64,000 nt of DNA from an uncultured Alistipes sp. (GCA_905213895.1 CAJMKE010000001.1:1-64000); one strand, 5' to 3'; shown: positions 15,222-22,610, numbered from the stretch's first letter. The notes: generated from the letters alone by a model not told the origin. Made by a program: numbers and translations.

Positions 15222-16028
15222 ATGAAACGCGGTGAGGTTGCAAAAGGTTCGAAGACGGCACTCGTTACGGGTGCTTCTACGGGTATCGGACGCTGTTATG
15301 CCGAGCAGTTGGCTGAATTGGGCTACAATCTGGTAATCGTCAGCCAGACCGAATCCCTTTTGCGCGAGGTCGCATCCGACATCGAATCGCGGTTCGGCGT
15401 TTCGGTCGCTGTCGCTGCACGCGATTTGGCGACACTCGATGCTGCCGAGGAGTTGTTCGAGTGGACGAAATCTCAGGGCTTCGTAATAGACGTGCTTATC
15501 AATAATGCGGGCATATTCTCGTTTTGCGACATCTGTAATACGCCGAACGAGCGGATAAAGAAAACCATCCTGCTTCACGACATCACCAATACTCTGCTGT
15601 GTCGTCTGTTTGCCGCCGATATGGCGACGCGCGGCGGCGGACATATCCTCAATATGTCGTCATTCTCGATTTGGATGCCTTTCCCGGGATTGTCGCTGTA
15701 TAGCGCAAGCAAGGCTTACCTGAAAAGTTTTTCGGTCGCATTCTCCAAGGAGGTGCGCGATAAGGGTGTCCGTGTTACGGCAGTGTGTCCGGCAGGCATT
15801 GCGACCGACCTCTACGGTCTTACCAAACGTTGGCAGGGTATAGGCTTGCGCATAGGTGCATTGATGTCGCCGCAGTCGTGCGCCCGCCGGGGACTTAAAG
15901 CGATGTGGAAAGGACGCCGCTGCGTGGTTCCCGACTGGTGGAACAAGATTTTCATTCCGTTCTGCCTCGTCCTCCCGCCATTTGCCCTACGCTGGTTGAG
16001 GAACTACACCATGAAATTCCAGAAATAG
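15222..16028 (+). CDS. short-chain dehydrogenase/reductase, candidate hydroxysteroid dehydrogenase
   Basis: 268 aa classical SDR. Cofactor motif 'TGASTGIG' at 16-23, 'NNAG' at 94-97, catalytic Ser in 'LNMSSFS' (about 146-147), Tyr160 and Lys164 in 'YSASK', and 'CPAGIATD' after strand 6. The C-terminal extension is hydrophobic ('IPFCLVLPPFALRWL'), as in membrane-associated 17-beta-HSD/KAR-like members, which would place it next to the membrane-bound 5-alpha-reductase. Begins 4 bp after the flavoenzyme gene, so it is part of the same operon. Predicted to interconvert a 3-keto and 3-hydroxy group; whether 3-alpha or 3-beta cannot be read from the sequence. Confidence 0.8.
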   Translation: MKRGEVAKGSKTALVTGASTGIGRCYAEQLAELGYNLVIVSQTESLLREVASDIESRFGVSVAVAARDLATLDAAEELFEWTKSQGFVIDVLINNAGIFSFCDICNTPNERIKKTILLHDITNTLLCRLFAADMATRGGGHILNMSSFSIWMPFPGLSLYSASKAYLKSFSVAFSKEVRDKGVRVTAVCPAGIATDLYGLTKRWQGIGLRIGALMSPQSCARRGLKAMWKGRRCVVPDWWNKIFIPFCLVLPPFALRWLRNYTMKFQK

Positions 16029-16108
16029 ATTCTGAAAACGATAATAGATATATAACCTTAAATAATTATATACAAAACAGATATATTGTAAAATAACATA
16101 TTATTAAC

Positions 16109-16121
16109 GGACTTTTAGTCC
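16109..16121 (+). terminator. possible terminator hairpin after the SDR gene
   Basis: GGACT-TTT-AGTCC hairpin 80 bp after the SDR stop, followed by TTATTCCTT. Weak stem, no long T-run; it may instead be the first helix of the structured RNA that follows. Confidence 0.3.
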
Positions 16122-16128
16122 TTATTCC

Positions 16129-16320
16129 TTCTGCGGTAAAATCTGGTAAATTTTAATTCTATACAGGAATGAGTTTTGAAAGTTCACGCCTATTGGCGTG
16201 GGCTGTTTGTACTTATTGTATAGCAAGGTTTACCAGAGCCATCCGCAGAATATAAGTAATAACGAACAGTTTCACGCTTTTTCATTGCTTGTAGGGTAGG
16301 GATTTAGTCGTAATCCAACC
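16129..16320 (+). ncRNA. structured RNA of unknown class upstream of the methyltransferase
   Basis: The bases show nested long-range pairing. TTCTGCGG (16129-16136) pairs with CCGCAGAA (16243-16250). TCTGGTAAA (16142-16150) pairs with TTTACCAGA (16229-16237), the two helices being separated by 5-nt strands on both sides. CTATAC (16159-16164) pairs with GTATAG (16218-16223). A terminal hairpin CACGCC-TATT-GGCGTG sits at 16185-16200. A second domain ends in the stem GGTaGGgATT / AATCCaACC with loop TAGTCGT (16295-16320), 5 bp before the ATG of the methyltransferase. No open frame crosses the region. It could be a regulatory leader or an independent RNA whose 3' end abuts the gene. I do not recognise the family with certainty. 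Confidence 0.6.
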
Positions 16321-16325
16321 AAACT

Positions 16326-17318
16326 ATGGCAAATTCAACTCTTCACAGGGCATCCAAAGCCAAGAATGATGAATTCTATACTCAATTGTCTGATATAGAA
16401 AACGAGTTAATTCATTATACAAAACATTTTGTCGGAAAAACGATATTGTGTAATTGCGATGATCCGCGAATAAGTAACTTTTTCCGTTATTTTGCACTCA
16501 ATTTTCAACGGCTTGGACTTAAAAGGCTGATTGCTACATGTTATATGAACGACAATCCAGATTTGTTCAGTCAGGGTACATCGGTAAATCACTCTATTTA
16601 TTCCGATTTCGACGGCAGTTTCGAGTGTAATGAATTGACGGATTTCAATCGTATTCCTTATAAGCAATTAAATGGTGATGGTACATATAGTGCTGGTGAT
16701 TTCCGCAGTTGCGAATGTATTGACCTTCTTAAACAGGCTGATGTAGTTGTTACCAATCCTCCGTTCTCTTTGTTCCGCGAGTATGTCGCGCAACTTATAA
16801 AGTACGATAAAAAGTTTGTAATTATTGGCAATCAGAATGCAATAACATATAAAGAGGTATTCCCATTGATAAAACAGAATAAAATATGGCTGGGATATGG
16901 GTTTAGAGGTGGCAATGCTTATTTTGGAGTAAAATCTGACGGTGTACGTGAATATGCACAAGGCGTGTATGATATTGCTACTGGTTTAGTCAAATTTAGG
17001 AATTGTTGTTGGTTTACTAATCTTGACCATGATAAACGCCACGAGGAGTTGATATTATACAAAAACTACAATCCGAAGGAATATCCGAAATATGATAATT
17101 ACGATGCGATAAATGTAGACAAGGTTGCCGATATTCCGTGCGATTACTACGGTGTAATGGGTGTGCCGATAACATTTCTCGACAAATACAATCCGGAACA
17201 GTTCGAAATTGTAGAATTTAGACGAGGTGCTGATGGTAAAGATTTGGTATATAGCAATTTAGTGGGGGGGGGCAAAACGCAGCCTTATTTCAGAATACTC
17301 GTCCGTCGATGCCGATAG
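16326..17318 (+). CDS. EcoRI-like adenine-specific DNA methyltransferase, alternative C-termini
   Basis: 330 aa in the assembled frame. N-terminal 'KNDEFYTQLSDIENEL' and 'ILCNCDDPRISNFFRYF' are characteristic of the EcoRI-like MTase family of Bacteroidetes; the catalytic motif is 'TNPPF' (about 143-147) and 'GNQNAITYKEVFPLI' follows. A run of nine G (17264-17272) lies in the codons for 'VGGG' about 17 residues before the stop. With G9 the protein ends 'YFRILVRRCR' at 17318. With one G more it would end at 17410 after 'YARILIRRL'; with one G fewer it would stay open to 17484 and end 'YARVLIRRLKI', 4 bp before the next gene. The last is the spacing expected for an operon. The gene is AT-rich relative to the core and is likely acquired. 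Confidence 0.85.
   Translation: MANSTLHRASKAKNDEFYTQLSDIENELIHYTKHFVGKTILCNCDDPRISNFFRYFALNFQRLGLKRLIATCYMNDNPDLFSQGTSVNHSIYSDFDGSFECNELTDFNRIPYKQLNGDGTYSAGDFRSCECIDLLKQADVVVTNPPFSLFREYVAQLIKYDKKFVIIGNQNAITYKEVFPLIKQNKIWLGYGFRGGNAYFGVKSDGVREYAQGVYDIATGLVKFRNCCWFTNLDHDKRHEELILYKNYNPKEYPKYDNYDAINVDKVADIPCDYYGVMGVPITFLDKYNPEQFEIVEFRRGADGKDLVYSNLVGGGKTQPYFRILVRRCR
17264..17272 (+). repeat. G9 homopolymer in the methyltransferase gene
   Basis: Nine consecutive G inside the coding sequence. Slippage by one base in either direction moves the ribosome into one of two other open frames, each ending in a similar motif. Candidate phase-variation tract. Confidence 0.75.
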
Positions 17319-17484
17319 GCGGACTGATGAACAATCCGAAAGATACAACCGTGAACGGCAAGAGCAAATATGCGCGAATTCTTATTCGACGACTGCGATT
17401 CCCGGTATGATAAAAAACAAAGAGGGAATGATAAACGGCAAAGTTACGTATGCACGTGTCTTGATACGGAGATTAAAAATATAA
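17319..17484 (+). other. overlapping alternative C-terminal coding modules of the methyltransferase
   Basis: Beyond the current stop, frame 2 encodes 'MPIGGLMNNPKDTTVNGKSK' then 'YARILIRRL' (motif at 17369-17392, stop 17408-17410), and frame 1 encodes 'IPGMIKNKEGMINGK' then 'YARVLIRRLKI' (motif at 17449-17472, stop 17482-17484). Both resemble natural C-terminal sequences of the same methyltransferase family. The three endings are successively displaced by one base, as if C-terminal modules were duplicated with single-base shifts. Confidence 0.6.
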
Positions 17485-17488
17485 ACAG

Positions 17489-18571
17489 ATGAAAGTGGAA
17501 CTTCACGAAATAACAATCCGGCAACTTGCCGAGGGTTATGCGGACAACGACAATGAAGGAGTCGTGGGCTATGGCGGTCGTCTTAATATACGCCCGAAAT
17601 ACCAGCGCGAGTTTGTTTACAAGGACAAGCAACGCAATGCGGTAATCGATACGGTCGTAAAGTATTTTCCGCTCAATGTTATGTACTGGGCTGTGTGTGA
17701 TGACGGGACATACGAGGTTATCGACGGGCAGCAGCGTACAATCAGTATATGCCAGTATGTAACTAATGTTTTTTCGTTCGGGATGCGGTATTTTCACAAC
17801 CTGCAATCCGACGAGCAGGAGCGCATATTGAATTATCCGCTGACGGTTTATATTTGCAGCGGCACCGACAGCGAGAAACTCGAATGGTTCAGAACTATAA
17901 ACATTGCGGGCGAAAAACTTACGGAGCAGGAGTTGCGCAATGCGGTTTATGCGGGAGAGTGGGTGTCGGACGCAAAGCGTTATTTCAGCAAGAACAACTG
18001 CGCGGCACAAGGTATGGCTGGCGATTATCTCAAAGGTGCAGCCAACCGTCAGGAGTATCTCGAAACCGCGATAAAGTGGATTTCAGGTGGAAAAGTGGAG
18101 GGATATATGGCTTCGCACATGCACGACAGCAACGCCAATGAATTGTGGCTATATTTTCAGCAGGTGATAAACTGGGTGAAAGTGTTGTTTCCGCACTATC
18201 GCAAGGAGATGAAAGGTATCGAGTGGGGCGAATTGTACAACAGACACAAAGACGAACGTTTCGACAGCACAACTCTCGAAACGGAAATAGTGCGGCTTAT
18301 GCAGGATGAAGATGTTACTAACAAACGGGGCATATATGGCTATGTGCTTGGCGGGGATGAACGATGTTTGAGTATTCGGGCATTTACCGACAAGATGAAA
18401 CGGGAAGCCTATGAACGTCAGTGTGGCATTTGTACGAAGTGCGGTTGCCGTTTTGAGATAGACGAGATGGAGGGCGACCATATATTGGCTTGGAGTAAAG
18501 GCGGCACGACTACTGCCGATAATTGTCAGATGCTGTGCCGCCGATGCAATGCCGTGAAGTCGGATCGATAG
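17489..18571 (+). CDS. DUF262 (GmrSD-N-like) protein with C-terminal HNH nuclease
   Basis: 360 aa. The N-terminal DUF262 domain has 'IRPKYQREFVY' and the hallmark 'DGQQRT' (about 79-84), a ParB-like nucleotide-handling fold. The C-terminus (about 313-360) is an HNH/zinc module: 'CGICTKCGCRF', 'EGDHILAWSKGG' (catalytic His) and 'CQMLCRRCNAVKSD'. DUF262-HNH proteins are found in DNA-degrading defence systems such as type IV restriction (GmrSD-like) and in two-gene modules with methyltransferases. Here it directly follows the adenine methyltransferase, so a restriction-modification-like pair is the natural reading; whether the nuclease cuts unmodified or modified DNA is unknown. Start at ATG 17489 is well supported by alignment with the family's N-terminus. 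Confidence 0.87.
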   Translation: MKVELHEITIRQLAEGYADNDNEGVVGYGGRLNIRPKYQREFVYKDKQRNAVIDTVVKYFPLNVMYWAVCDDGTYEVIDGQQRTISICQYVTNVFSFGMRYFHNLQSDEQERILNYPLTVYICSGTDSEKLEWFRTINIAGEKLTEQELRNAVYAGEWVSDAKRYFSKNNCAAQGMAGDYLKGAANRQEYLETAIKWISGGKVEGYMASHMHDSNANELWLYFQQVINWVKVLFPHYRKEMKGIEWGELYNRHKDERFDSTTLETEIVRLMQDEDVTNKRGIYGYVLGGDERCLSIRAFTDKMKREAYERQCGICTKCGCRFEIDEMEGDHILAWSKGGTTTADNCQMLCRRCNAVKSDR

Positions 18572-18671
18572 CGATAATATAAGATGTCGTATTTTTTTAG
18601 ATGGAAACCATGATAAATTGATGTCCGGATATACGATATATTTATGAATTAAATAACTATATTTATAATTT

Positions 18672-18890
18672 ATGAGAAAGATTGAATTGTCGAAAGAAGA
18701 GATTGAGATGATAAAGTACTACGAGCGAGATGAGTACTTTCATGATACAATGACCGAAGAACAGAGAGAAATATTCGGATGCGTTATTGACAAGGCAGAG
18801 GCGTTAGAGGAAGAACTGGACGCATACGAAGAATCAGGTAGCGACTTGATACGCTGGTTCTATGCCAAGTATAAAACACAAAAAATATAG
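18672..18890 (+). CDS. small acidic hypothetical protein (72 aa)
   Basis: Follows the HNH gene by 100 bp on the same strand. Strongly acidic and helical, with several Glu-rich stretches ('EEIEMIKYYERDEY', 'EALEEELDAYEESGSD') and no Cys; no signal peptide. I do not recognise a family. Its position as the last gene of the accessory insert and its charge are compatible with a DNA-mimic, inhibitor or antitoxin role, but that is speculation. A single ATG start and good codon structure argue that it is real. Confidence 0.5.
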   Translation: MRKIELSKEEIEMIKYYERDEYFHDTMTEEQREIFGCVIDKAEALEEELDAYEESGSDLIRWFYAKYKTQKI

Positions 18891-18911
18891 TAGTCTTCAT
18901 CCCGAATATCT

Positions 18912-18944
18912 TCCTCTTCGTCATCCTGAGCGCAGCGAAGGATC
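18912..18944. repeat. dispersed 'CGTCATCCTGAGCGCAGCGA' motif
   Basis: Contains the short palindromic motif (GTCATCCTGAGCG then AGCGAAGGATC) that recurs between genes in many bacterial genomes. One copy here, in the spacer right of the accessory insert. A related stretch is in the element at 63345-63461. Confidence 0.45.
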
Positions 18945-18964
18945 TGATAGATATATGGCTCTGT

Positions 18965-19010
18965 TCCTTAAAGACCTTAAAGTCGTTAATGACTTTAACG
19001 ACCTTAAAAA
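18965..19010. repeat. TTAAAGTCC-type 9-bp repeat cluster
   Basis: Five 9-mers (CTTAAAGAC, CTTAAAGTC, GTTAATGAC, TTTAACGAC variants) lying between the small acidic gene and the terminator of tRNA-Pro(TGG). Confidence 0.7.
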
Positions 19011-19014
19011 AACG

Positions 19015-19047
19015 AAAAATCCGTTGCCGATTTGACAACGGATTTTT
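19015..19047 (-). terminator. terminator of tRNA-Pro(TGG)
   Basis: 12-bp inverted repeat AAAAATCCGTTG / CAACGGATTTTT with a 9-nt loop. Read on the minus strand it follows the tRNA 3' end directly and ends in a T-run. Confidence 0.8.
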
Positions 19048-19125
19048 TGGTCGGGGTACCAGGATTCGAACCTGGGACCCTCTGCTCCCAAAGCAGATGC
19101 GCTAACCGGGCTGCGCTACACCCCG
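19048..19125 (-). tRNA. tRNA-Pro (anticodon TGG)
   Basis: Cloverleaf on the minus strand. The acceptor arm begins CGGGGTG, the D-arm is GCGCAGCCCGGTTAGCGC, the anticodon arm is TCTGC-TTTGGGA-GCAGA with TGG at 34-36, and the T-arm is CCAGG-TTCGAAT-CCTGG. The discriminator A is at 19051 and is followed by CCA in the DNA. Its terminator follows immediately. Confidence 0.95.
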
Positions 19126-19279
19126 AATCGTTTTGCGACTGCAAAGGTAGACAAAAAAAGTATAATTCCAAACTTTTTGGCGTTTTTTATCGGCAATATT
19201 TCTTCATGCCACTGCCGCAACTTCGTTTCCGGCGATGTAAAAAATCGTCTTTTTATTTGGTTATCAAAAACTTTTTGCT

Positions 19280-19287
19280 TACATTTG
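19280..19287 (+). promoter_or_regulatory. cold-shock gene promoter -7 element
   Basis: TACATTTG matches TAnnTTTG, with a TTTTTG about 8-10 bp further upstream. It leaves a leader of about 25 nt before the ATG at 19317, too short for the long structured leader of E. coli cspA. Confidence 0.55.
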
Positions 19288-19316
19288 TTATACTAATTTA
19301 TTAAATCCTATTTTTT

Positions 19317-19523
19317 ATGAATGGCAAAGTAAAATGGTTCGATAGCAAGAAGGGCTACGGATTCATTATCGGAGACGACGGCAAGGAAATCTTCGTACAC
19401 TTCACGGGAATCGCTAAGGACGGTTTCAAATCATTGGACGAGGGACAGGCTGTCGAGTTCGAAATCGGTAACGGAGCGAAAGGCGAACAGGCGATAGACG
19501 TAAAGGTCGTCGTACGGAAATAA
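19317..19523 (+). CDS. cold-shock domain protein (CspA family)
   Basis: 68 aa single cold-shock domain, the usual size. RNP1 is 'KGYGFI' and RNP2 is 'IFVHFTGI'; the 'GKVKWFDSKKGYG' start is typical. Binds single-stranded RNA/DNA as an RNA chaperone in the cytoplasm. Transcribed alone: -7 element just upstream and a hairpin terminator just downstream (19542-19577), with proline tRNA genes on either side. Confidence 0.96.
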   Translation: MNGKVKWFDSKKGYGFIIGDDGKEIFVHFTGIAKDGFKSLDEGQAVEFEIGNGAKGEQAIDVKVVVRK

Positions 19524-19541
19524 TAGGTGTCCTATCGAATG

Positions 19542-19577
19542 AAATGCAGGTTCGTTTCGCCGAATCTGCATTTTTTT
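19542..19577 (+). terminator. terminator of the cold-shock gene
   Basis: AAATGCAGgTTCG / CGAAtCTGCATTT hairpin with one mismatch, followed by a run of seven T, 18 nt after the stop codon. Confidence 0.8.
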
Positions 19578-19625
19578 GATACAACGTAACGAAATAAATA
19601 TTATATTTGCACCGCAAAAACAGTT

Positions 19626-19700
19626 CGGGGTGTAGCGCAGTCCGGTTAGCGCGCCAGCTTCGGGAGTTGGAGGTCGCTGGTTCGAATCCAGTCTCCCCGA
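19626..19700 (+). tRNA. tRNA-Pro (anticodon CGG)
   Basis: 75-nt cloverleaf on the + strand. The acceptor arm begins CGGGGTG, the D-arm is GCGCAGTCCGGTTAGCGC, the anticodon arm is CCAGC-TTCGGGA-GTTGG with CGG at 34-36, and the T-arm is GCTGG-TTCGAAT-CCAGT. CCA is not encoded, unlike the other proline tRNA 500 bp away. Confidence 0.95.
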
Positions 19701-19729
19701 CAAATAGTGTTGGAAACCAACACGATATG

Positions 19730-19760
19730 AAAAAGAGGTATCGTAATGAGACCTCTTTTT
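19730..19760 (+). terminator. terminator of tRNA-Pro(CGG)
   Basis: 10-bp inverted repeat AAAAAGAGGT / ACCTCTTTTT with T-rich flank. A second small hairpin TGTTGG-AAA-CCAACA lies between it and the tRNA. Confidence 0.75.
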
Positions 19761-19777
19761 GTTTTTGCCCACTCTCT

Positions 19778-19821
19778 CCTTAAAGACTTTAAGGTCATTA
19801 AGGACTTTAAAGACCTTAAAG
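19778..19821. repeat. TTAAAGTCC-type 9-bp repeat cluster
   Basis: About five 9-mers in alternating orientation (CTTAAAGAC, TTTAAGGTC, ATTAAGGAC, TTTAAAGAC, CTTAAAG) after the tRNA-Pro(CGG) terminator. Confidence 0.7.
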
Positions 19822-19925
19822 TTTCCCGTCAAAATCCGACAGTATTATGTCAAAAAAGTATAGCGGCAAGCCGTATTTTTGAGTAATATTGTAACATGAA
19901 ACGAAACCTTAAAACCAAAAAACTT

Positions 19926-22598
19926 ATGAAAAGACTTTTGATTGTGTCGGCATTGCTGTTTCCGTCGATTCTGTCCGCTCAGGTCGCCGTTACGTCGCTG
20001 CGCACCGACAGGCTCGATGCGCCGAGGGGCATATCGCCCGAAAACGCTCCGACATTGAGTTGGATTATCGAATCTCCTGCGAAAAATACCGTACAGACAG
20101 CCTATGAGGTTACCGTGCGCCGCAACGGACACCTTGTGTGGCAAAGCGGGAAGGTCGGTTCCGACAACTCGACCAATGTGAAATACGACGGCGTATTGCT
20201 TCCCGATTCCCGCTACGACTGGTCGGTGCGCGTGTGGGACAACCACGGCAACGTCTCCAAACGCGCTTCGTCGTCGTGGCATACGGGACTGCGCCACGGT
20301 GACTGGCAGGCAGAATGGCTAACTGGCTCGACGAAAGAGTTGAAGCCGGTATATTTCCGCACCGAACGGACGCTGAAAAAGCGCATCACCCGCGCTACTG
20401 CATACATTACGGCACACGGACTCTACGAGGCGTACATCAACGGTCGCCGCGTGGGCGATTACTACCTTACTCCTGGGTGGACGTCGTATAACAAGCGGTT
20501 GCAGTATCAGGCTTACGACGTAACGGATATGCTCGAATCGGGTCGCAATGCCGTCGGGGCAGTGGTTTCCGCGGGTTGGTACTCAGGAGGACTGAACTAC
20601 GTATCGCCGAGCAAACGTTACAGATACGGTGACGACATCGCCCTGCTGATGCAGATTAACGTCGAATACTACGACGGCACGAAAGAGGTCATCGCCACCG
20701 ACGGCGGGTGGTTGCAGTCGGGCGGCGAAATCGTATTCGCCAACATTTATGACGGACAGACCGTGGATGCCCGATTCGCCGACAAGACTTGGGCTACCGT
20801 CGATTGCCCGCAGTGGACGAGCAAGGCGACTGTTGCCGGTTTTGCGAAAGACAACCTCGTCGCAACCGAGAACGAACCGGTCGTCAAACACGCTTCGCTG
20901 CGCCCCGTGAAGTATATCGTTACTCCGAAGGGCGAGAAAGTACTCGATTTCGGACAGAACATCGTCGGTTGGGAGACCGCCCGTCTGCGCGGAAAAGCGG
21001 GCGATACCGTCCGTATATACCATGCCGAAATACTCGACCAAAACGGTAATTTCTATACGACCAATCTGCGCCGCGCCAAAGCGACGAGTACCTATATCCT
21101 TCGCGGCGATGCCGAGGAGCGGTTCGAGCCGACCATGACGTTTTACGGATTCCGATATATAAAGGTTGATGGCGTGGACGGCGATTTGAATCCCGATGAC
21201 TTCACCGCAGAGGTCGTCTATTCGGGATTCGGCAAAAGCGGCGAATTCGCCTCGTCGATGGACATCATCAACCGTTTGCAGAGCAATATCGAATGGGGAT
21301 TCCACGATAATTTCGTGGACGTGCCGACCGATTGCCCGCAGCGCGACGAGCGGCTCGGATGGACGGGCGACGCACAGGTATTCTTCCGCACGGCGTCGTT
21401 CCTCGGCAATGTCGATTCGTTTTTCCGCAAATGGCTCTCCGATTTGTCTGCCGACCAGTATTCCGACGGTCGTGTGCCTAAAATCATTCCCGATACATTC
21501 CCTGTTACCCGCGAGGGTCGCAACGGTGCTACCGGCTGGTCGGACGCGGCTACGATTATCCCTTGGCAACACTACATGGCTTACGGCGATGCGTCGGTAC
21601 TCGAAAAGCAGTATCCGAGCATGAAACTTTGGGTGGATTACATGATTTCCGAGAGCCGTGACAGAGGCTGGTTGTGGAATACGGGCGTTCACTATGGCGA
21701 CTGGCTCTTTTGGAGCAAGCCGAACGACCCCGACGGCAAATCGGCGGTTACGAGCCAGCATCTCGTAGCCCAGTGCTTCTTCGCCAATTCCGTCGATATA
21801 TTGCGGCGTGCTGCTGAACTGCTCGGCAAAAACGACGATGCCGCCTACTATGCCGATATTCTGCATAAGGTTCGCAAGGCATATCTGGACGAATATGTTA
21901 CGCCGAACGGTCTGATTTCGTCGGATACCCAGACCGCATACGTACTTGCGCTGCATTTCGACCTGCTGCCCGAAAATCTCCGTGCGCAGGCTCTCGACCG
22001 TCTCGTCGCGAATATCGAACGCTACGGCGACCATATCACTACGGGATTTCTCGGAACTCCGTATATCTGTAACGTGCTGACGGATAACGGACGTTCGGAC
22101 GTGGCATACCGCCTGCTGCTCCAAAAGACGTGTCCGAGTTGGATTTATCCGATAACCAAAGGTGCTACCACTATCTGGGAGCGTTGGGACAGCATCCGTC
22201 CCGACGGGTCTATCATCAAGGGAATGAATTCGTTCAACCACTACTCCTACGGTGCTATCGGCGACTGGCTCTACCGTAGTGCCGTCGGCATCCGCGAAAC
22301 TTCGGCGGGATATAAGACAATCGCCGTGCGCCCTCACGTCGGCGGCGGTTTCGAGTGGATGAAGGCATCGACCGTTACGCCTTACGGCAAGGTCGCAGCC
22401 GAATGGCATGCCGAGGGCGACGCGCTGACTTCGCTCGACGTTACGATTCCGGCAAATACGACCGCCGAGATATTCGTTCCGGCTACTGATGCCGAGTCCG
22501 TTGCGGCGTCCGACCCGTCGCTGAAACCATCGGGTTTCACCGACGGCTATGCGAAGTTCGCCGTCGGCTCCGGAACTTACCGTTTTACAGTGAAATAG
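19926..22598 (+). CDS. secreted alpha-L-rhamnosidase (GH78)
   Basis: About 890 aa. Signal peptide 'MKRLLIVSALLFPSILSAQ' at the N-terminus; this ATG is preferred over one 30 bp upstream, which would add a basic stretch and lies near a -7-like TAATATTG. Domains in order: Ig-like/fibronectin (Bac_rhamnosid_N region), two beta-sandwich modules ('YINGRRVGDYYLTPGWTSYN' is typical), then the (alpha/alpha)6 catalytic barrel and C-terminal sandwich. 'DCPQRDERLGWTGDA' (about 469-483) holds the general acid Glu, and 'TIWERWDS' is the conserved late motif. It should release terminal alpha-L-rhamnose from plant glycans or flavonoid glycosides in the periplasm or at the surface. No SusC/D pair is adjacent. 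Confidence 0.93.
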   Translation: MKRLLIVSALLFPSILSAQVAVTSLRTDRLDAPRGISPENAPTLSWIIESPAKNTVQTAYEVTVRRNGHLVWQSGKVGSDNSTNVKYDGVLLPDSRYDWSVRVWDNHGNVSKRASSSWHTGLRHGDWQAEWLTGSTKELKPVYFRTERTLKKRITRATAYITAHGLYEAYINGRRVGDYYLTPGWTSYNKRLQYQAYDVTDMLESGRNAVGAVVSAGWYSGGLNYVSPSKRYRYGDDIALLMQINVEYYDGTKEVIATDGGWLQSGGEIVFANIYDGQTVDARFADKTWATVDCPQWTSKATVAGFAKDNLVATENEPVVKHASLRPVKYIVTPKGEKVLDFGQNIVGWETARLRGKAGDTVRIYHAEILDQNGNFYTTNLRRAKATSTYILRGDAEERFEPTMTFYGFRYIKVDGVDGDLNPDDFTAEVVYSGFGKSGEFASSMDIINRLQSNIEWGFHDNFVDVPTDCPQRDERLGWTGDAQVFFRTASFLGNVDSFFRKWLSDLSADQYSDGRVPKIIPDTFPVTREGRNGATGWSDAATIIPWQHYMAYGDASVLEKQYPSMKLWVDYMISESRDRGWLWNTGVHYGDWLFWSKPNDPDGKSAVTSQHLVAQCFFANSVDILRRAAELLGKNDDAAYYADILHKVRKAYLDEYVTPNGLISSDTQTAYVLALHFDLLPENLRAQALDRLVANIERYGDHITTGFLGTPYICNVLTDNGRSDVAYRLLLQKTCPSWIYPITKGATTIWERWDSIRPDGSIIKGMNSFNHYSYGAIGDWLYRSAVGIRETSAGYKTIAVRPHVGGGFEWMKASTVTPYGKVAAEWHAEGDALTSLDVTIPANTTAEIFVPATDAESVAASDPSLKPSGFTDGYAKFAVGSGTYRFTVK

Positions 22599-22610
22599 GA
22601 CTGTCTTCCA

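Noticed and set aside
16130..16325. 6S RNA, tmRNA or riboswitch assignment
   Set aside because: The stems are real, but I see no sequence signature of any of these families and will not name one.
20583..22409. 608-codon minus-strand frame inside the rhamnosidase gene
   Set aside because: Antisense shadow of GH78; no signal peptide, promoter or motif.
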